Positions 63,008-64,000 of a stretch of 64,000 nt of DNA are shown in pieces. The stretch's first letter is position 1, and the number at the start of each line of letters is the position of its first letter. Source of the stretch: Spirochaetota bacterium (lineage in GTDB: Bacteria > Spirochaetota > UBA4802 > JAFGDQ01); assembly GCA_016932015.1 (NCBI GenBank), contig JAFGDQ010000016.1:1-64000 (forward strand), in the 5' to 3' direction. Under the pieces are notes generated by a model that did not search any database, had not been told where the DNA came from, and saw only the letters and a program-made list of their open reading frames with translations. The position numbers and the translations under genes were made by a program.

Positions 63008-64000
63008 GTGAGCACACAAAAATACGGACATTTGATTAAGCCTCTCAGTAATGCGGGTATAAGCGGGCGTGAAAGGTCGCCTGAAGCAAAAAAATTCATG
63101 GGGCCCGGAAACGCGGACGTTATAGTCTGGCCTAACGGAAGGGATCATCTGGAGGGGTTAGCTGTTAACTTTTCATGGGGATTCTATACAGGCCTTGGGG
63201 AATGGCATCCGGGCATGGATCCTCATATGCATACTTACCCGGAATGCCTGATTTATGTCGGGCTTGATCCTTCGAATATTGAATATTTAGGCGGGGAAAT
63301 GCAGTACTGTCTCGGAAGGGAACTCGAGGTGTATACATTTGACAAGCCTACTGTTATTATTGCGCCGAAAGGACTTCCTCACTGCCCTGCAATAACAAAA
63401 AAGGTTACTGACCCGAAAGGTTACAGCTTTTCTATTATTTCTCTCGGAGCAGAGCCTAACTCAACATGGATGGGAGACGGAATCGATGAAGAAGAGTTTA
63501 ACAAAATGCAGGAGCTTGCGGAGAAAAACGGTATGAAGGTACCGATGAAGTCCAGTATCGGTAAAAAAAGAATAAAATATTCCGAAGACACAGTAACACA
63601 TGGCAATAAATACGCGAGGTATGTAAAGCCGCTGAAATCACCTTCGAATACTCCGGGGCCCGGTAATCCGGATCAGTCTGTATGGCTTTTCGGCAGGGAC
63701 CTTGAAGGTATAGACCTGAATTTTTCCTGGGGATATTACAGCAAACCCGGAAGCTGGGATAAGGGGGAGGGACTGCATTATCACCCTGTTGATGAAGTAC
63801 TGATGTTTGTAGGCCTTGATCCGAAAGACATTGAGTATCTTGGTGCTGAAATTGAAATTGACATGGGCATGGAAAAAGAAAAACATGTTTTTAATACTCC
63901 CACTTCGGTCATACTTCCGGCCGGGACAGTGCATGGTTCAATAAACGTAAAAAGCGTTGAAAAACCATACGGTGTTTACCTGATCAGCCTGGGGCCGGAG
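63008..64000 (+). CDS. Bicupin protein, cut by the window end
   Basis: GTG start at 63008 with AGGGAGA upstream; the frame stays open to the last base (331 codons), so the 3' end is missing. Two cupin units lie in tandem and are clearly related: GPGNADVIVWPNGRDHLEG and GPGNPDQSVWLFGRDLEG, NFSWGFYTG and NFSWGYYSK, YVGLDPSNIEYLGGE and FVGLDPKDIEYLGAE. Candidate metal ligands are DPHMHTYPE with GLPHCP in the first unit and GLHYHPVDE with TVHGS in the second. The glutamate after His-x-His-x(2-3) supports a metal-binding cupin. It may be an anaerobic isomerase, lyase or sensor. Substrate unknown. Confidence 0.85.
   Translation, partial: MSTQKYGHLIKPLSNAGISGRERSPEAKKFMGPGNADVIVWPNGRDHLEGLAVNFSWGFYTGLGEWHPGMDPHMHTYPECLIYVGLDPSNIEYLGGEMQYCLGRELEVYTFDKPTVIIAPKGLPHCPAITKKVTDPKGYSFSIISLGAEPNSTWMGDGIDEEEFNKMQELAEKNGMKVPMKSSIGKKRIKYSEDTVTHGNKYARYVKPLKSPSNTPGPGNPDQSVWLFGRDLEGIDLNFSWGYYSKPGSWDKGEGLHYHPVDEVLMFVGLDPKDIEYLGAEIEIDMGMEKEKHVFNTPTSVILPAGTVHGSINVKSVEKPYGVYLISLGPE

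Overview
This window comes from an AT-rich, Gram-negative, strictly anaerobic bacterium. LPS-type heptose genes, extended-spacer chemoreceptors, c-di-GMP genes, TRAP transport, oxygen-sensitive glycyl radical enzymes, a tungsten-type aldehyde:ferredoxin-oxidoreductase-family enzyme and two in-frame UGA codons that read as selenocysteine all fit. The metallo-beta-lactamase gene at 2048-3004 recalls spirochaetes, whereas the selenocysteine-containing Bam/Hdr genes recall Desulfobacterota. I cannot settle the phylum from this sequence. There are no rRNA or tRNA genes, no CRISPR array and no intact transposase.

Layout. 1-8.2 kb: a chemoreceptor, a metallo-beta-lactamase-fold hydrolase and two membrane-anchored sulfatase-superfamily enzymes with threonine at the nucleophile position. 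8.5-17.4 kb: gmhA-hldE, a PilZ protein, small ORFs and repeats, nadK-recN-metallopeptidase, acylphosphatase and a PAS-GGDEF diguanylate cyclase. 17.4-24.9 kb: a YhhN membrane protein, an AprA-like flavoprotein with its ferredoxin, an M23 peptidase and a second chemoreceptor. 24.9-36.6 kb: one glycyl radical activase, two glycyl radical enzymes, TRAP permease dctQM and two tandem TRAP binding proteins. 37-38.1 kb: a degenerate HD-GYP protein. 38.3-46.4 kb: an operon for a class II benzoyl-CoA reductase-like complex in transcription order bamB, bamC, HdrA-type bamE, MvhD-type bamF, hdrC, hdrB. 46.9-52.5 kb: fdhD, a 4-hydroxybutyryl-CoA-dehydratase-family enzyme, a GntR regulator and divergent sucCD. 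52.6-64 kb: an OFA-type MFS transporter, a NorQ/NorD-like pair split by a hicAB module and a MITE-like repeat, an iron-sulfur flavoprotein, a secreted hypothetical, an oligopeptide-type binding protein and a bicupin cut off by the window edge.

How it fits together. The most striking part is 24.9-52.5 kb. The aldehyde-oxidoreductase-family gene matches BamB, the dearomatising subunit of class II benzoyl-CoA reductase, closely enough that residues I recall as active-site residues fall at the same numbers (E251, E257, H260, C322). Its partners form an Hdr/MvhD electron-transfer module. Both the HdrA-like and MvhD-like genes contain an in-frame UGA exactly where a cysteine normally sits, each followed by a hairpin suited to a bacterial SECIS element, so conventional gene calling truncates both. 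Around them are two glycyl radical enzymes of unknown substrate, a TRAP transporter whose binding proteins lack the usual carboxylate-binding arginine, an AbfD-like dehydratase and an ADP-forming acyl-CoA synthetase-like pair. I infer a catabolic island for an aromatic or related compound; its actual substrate cannot be read from the sequence.
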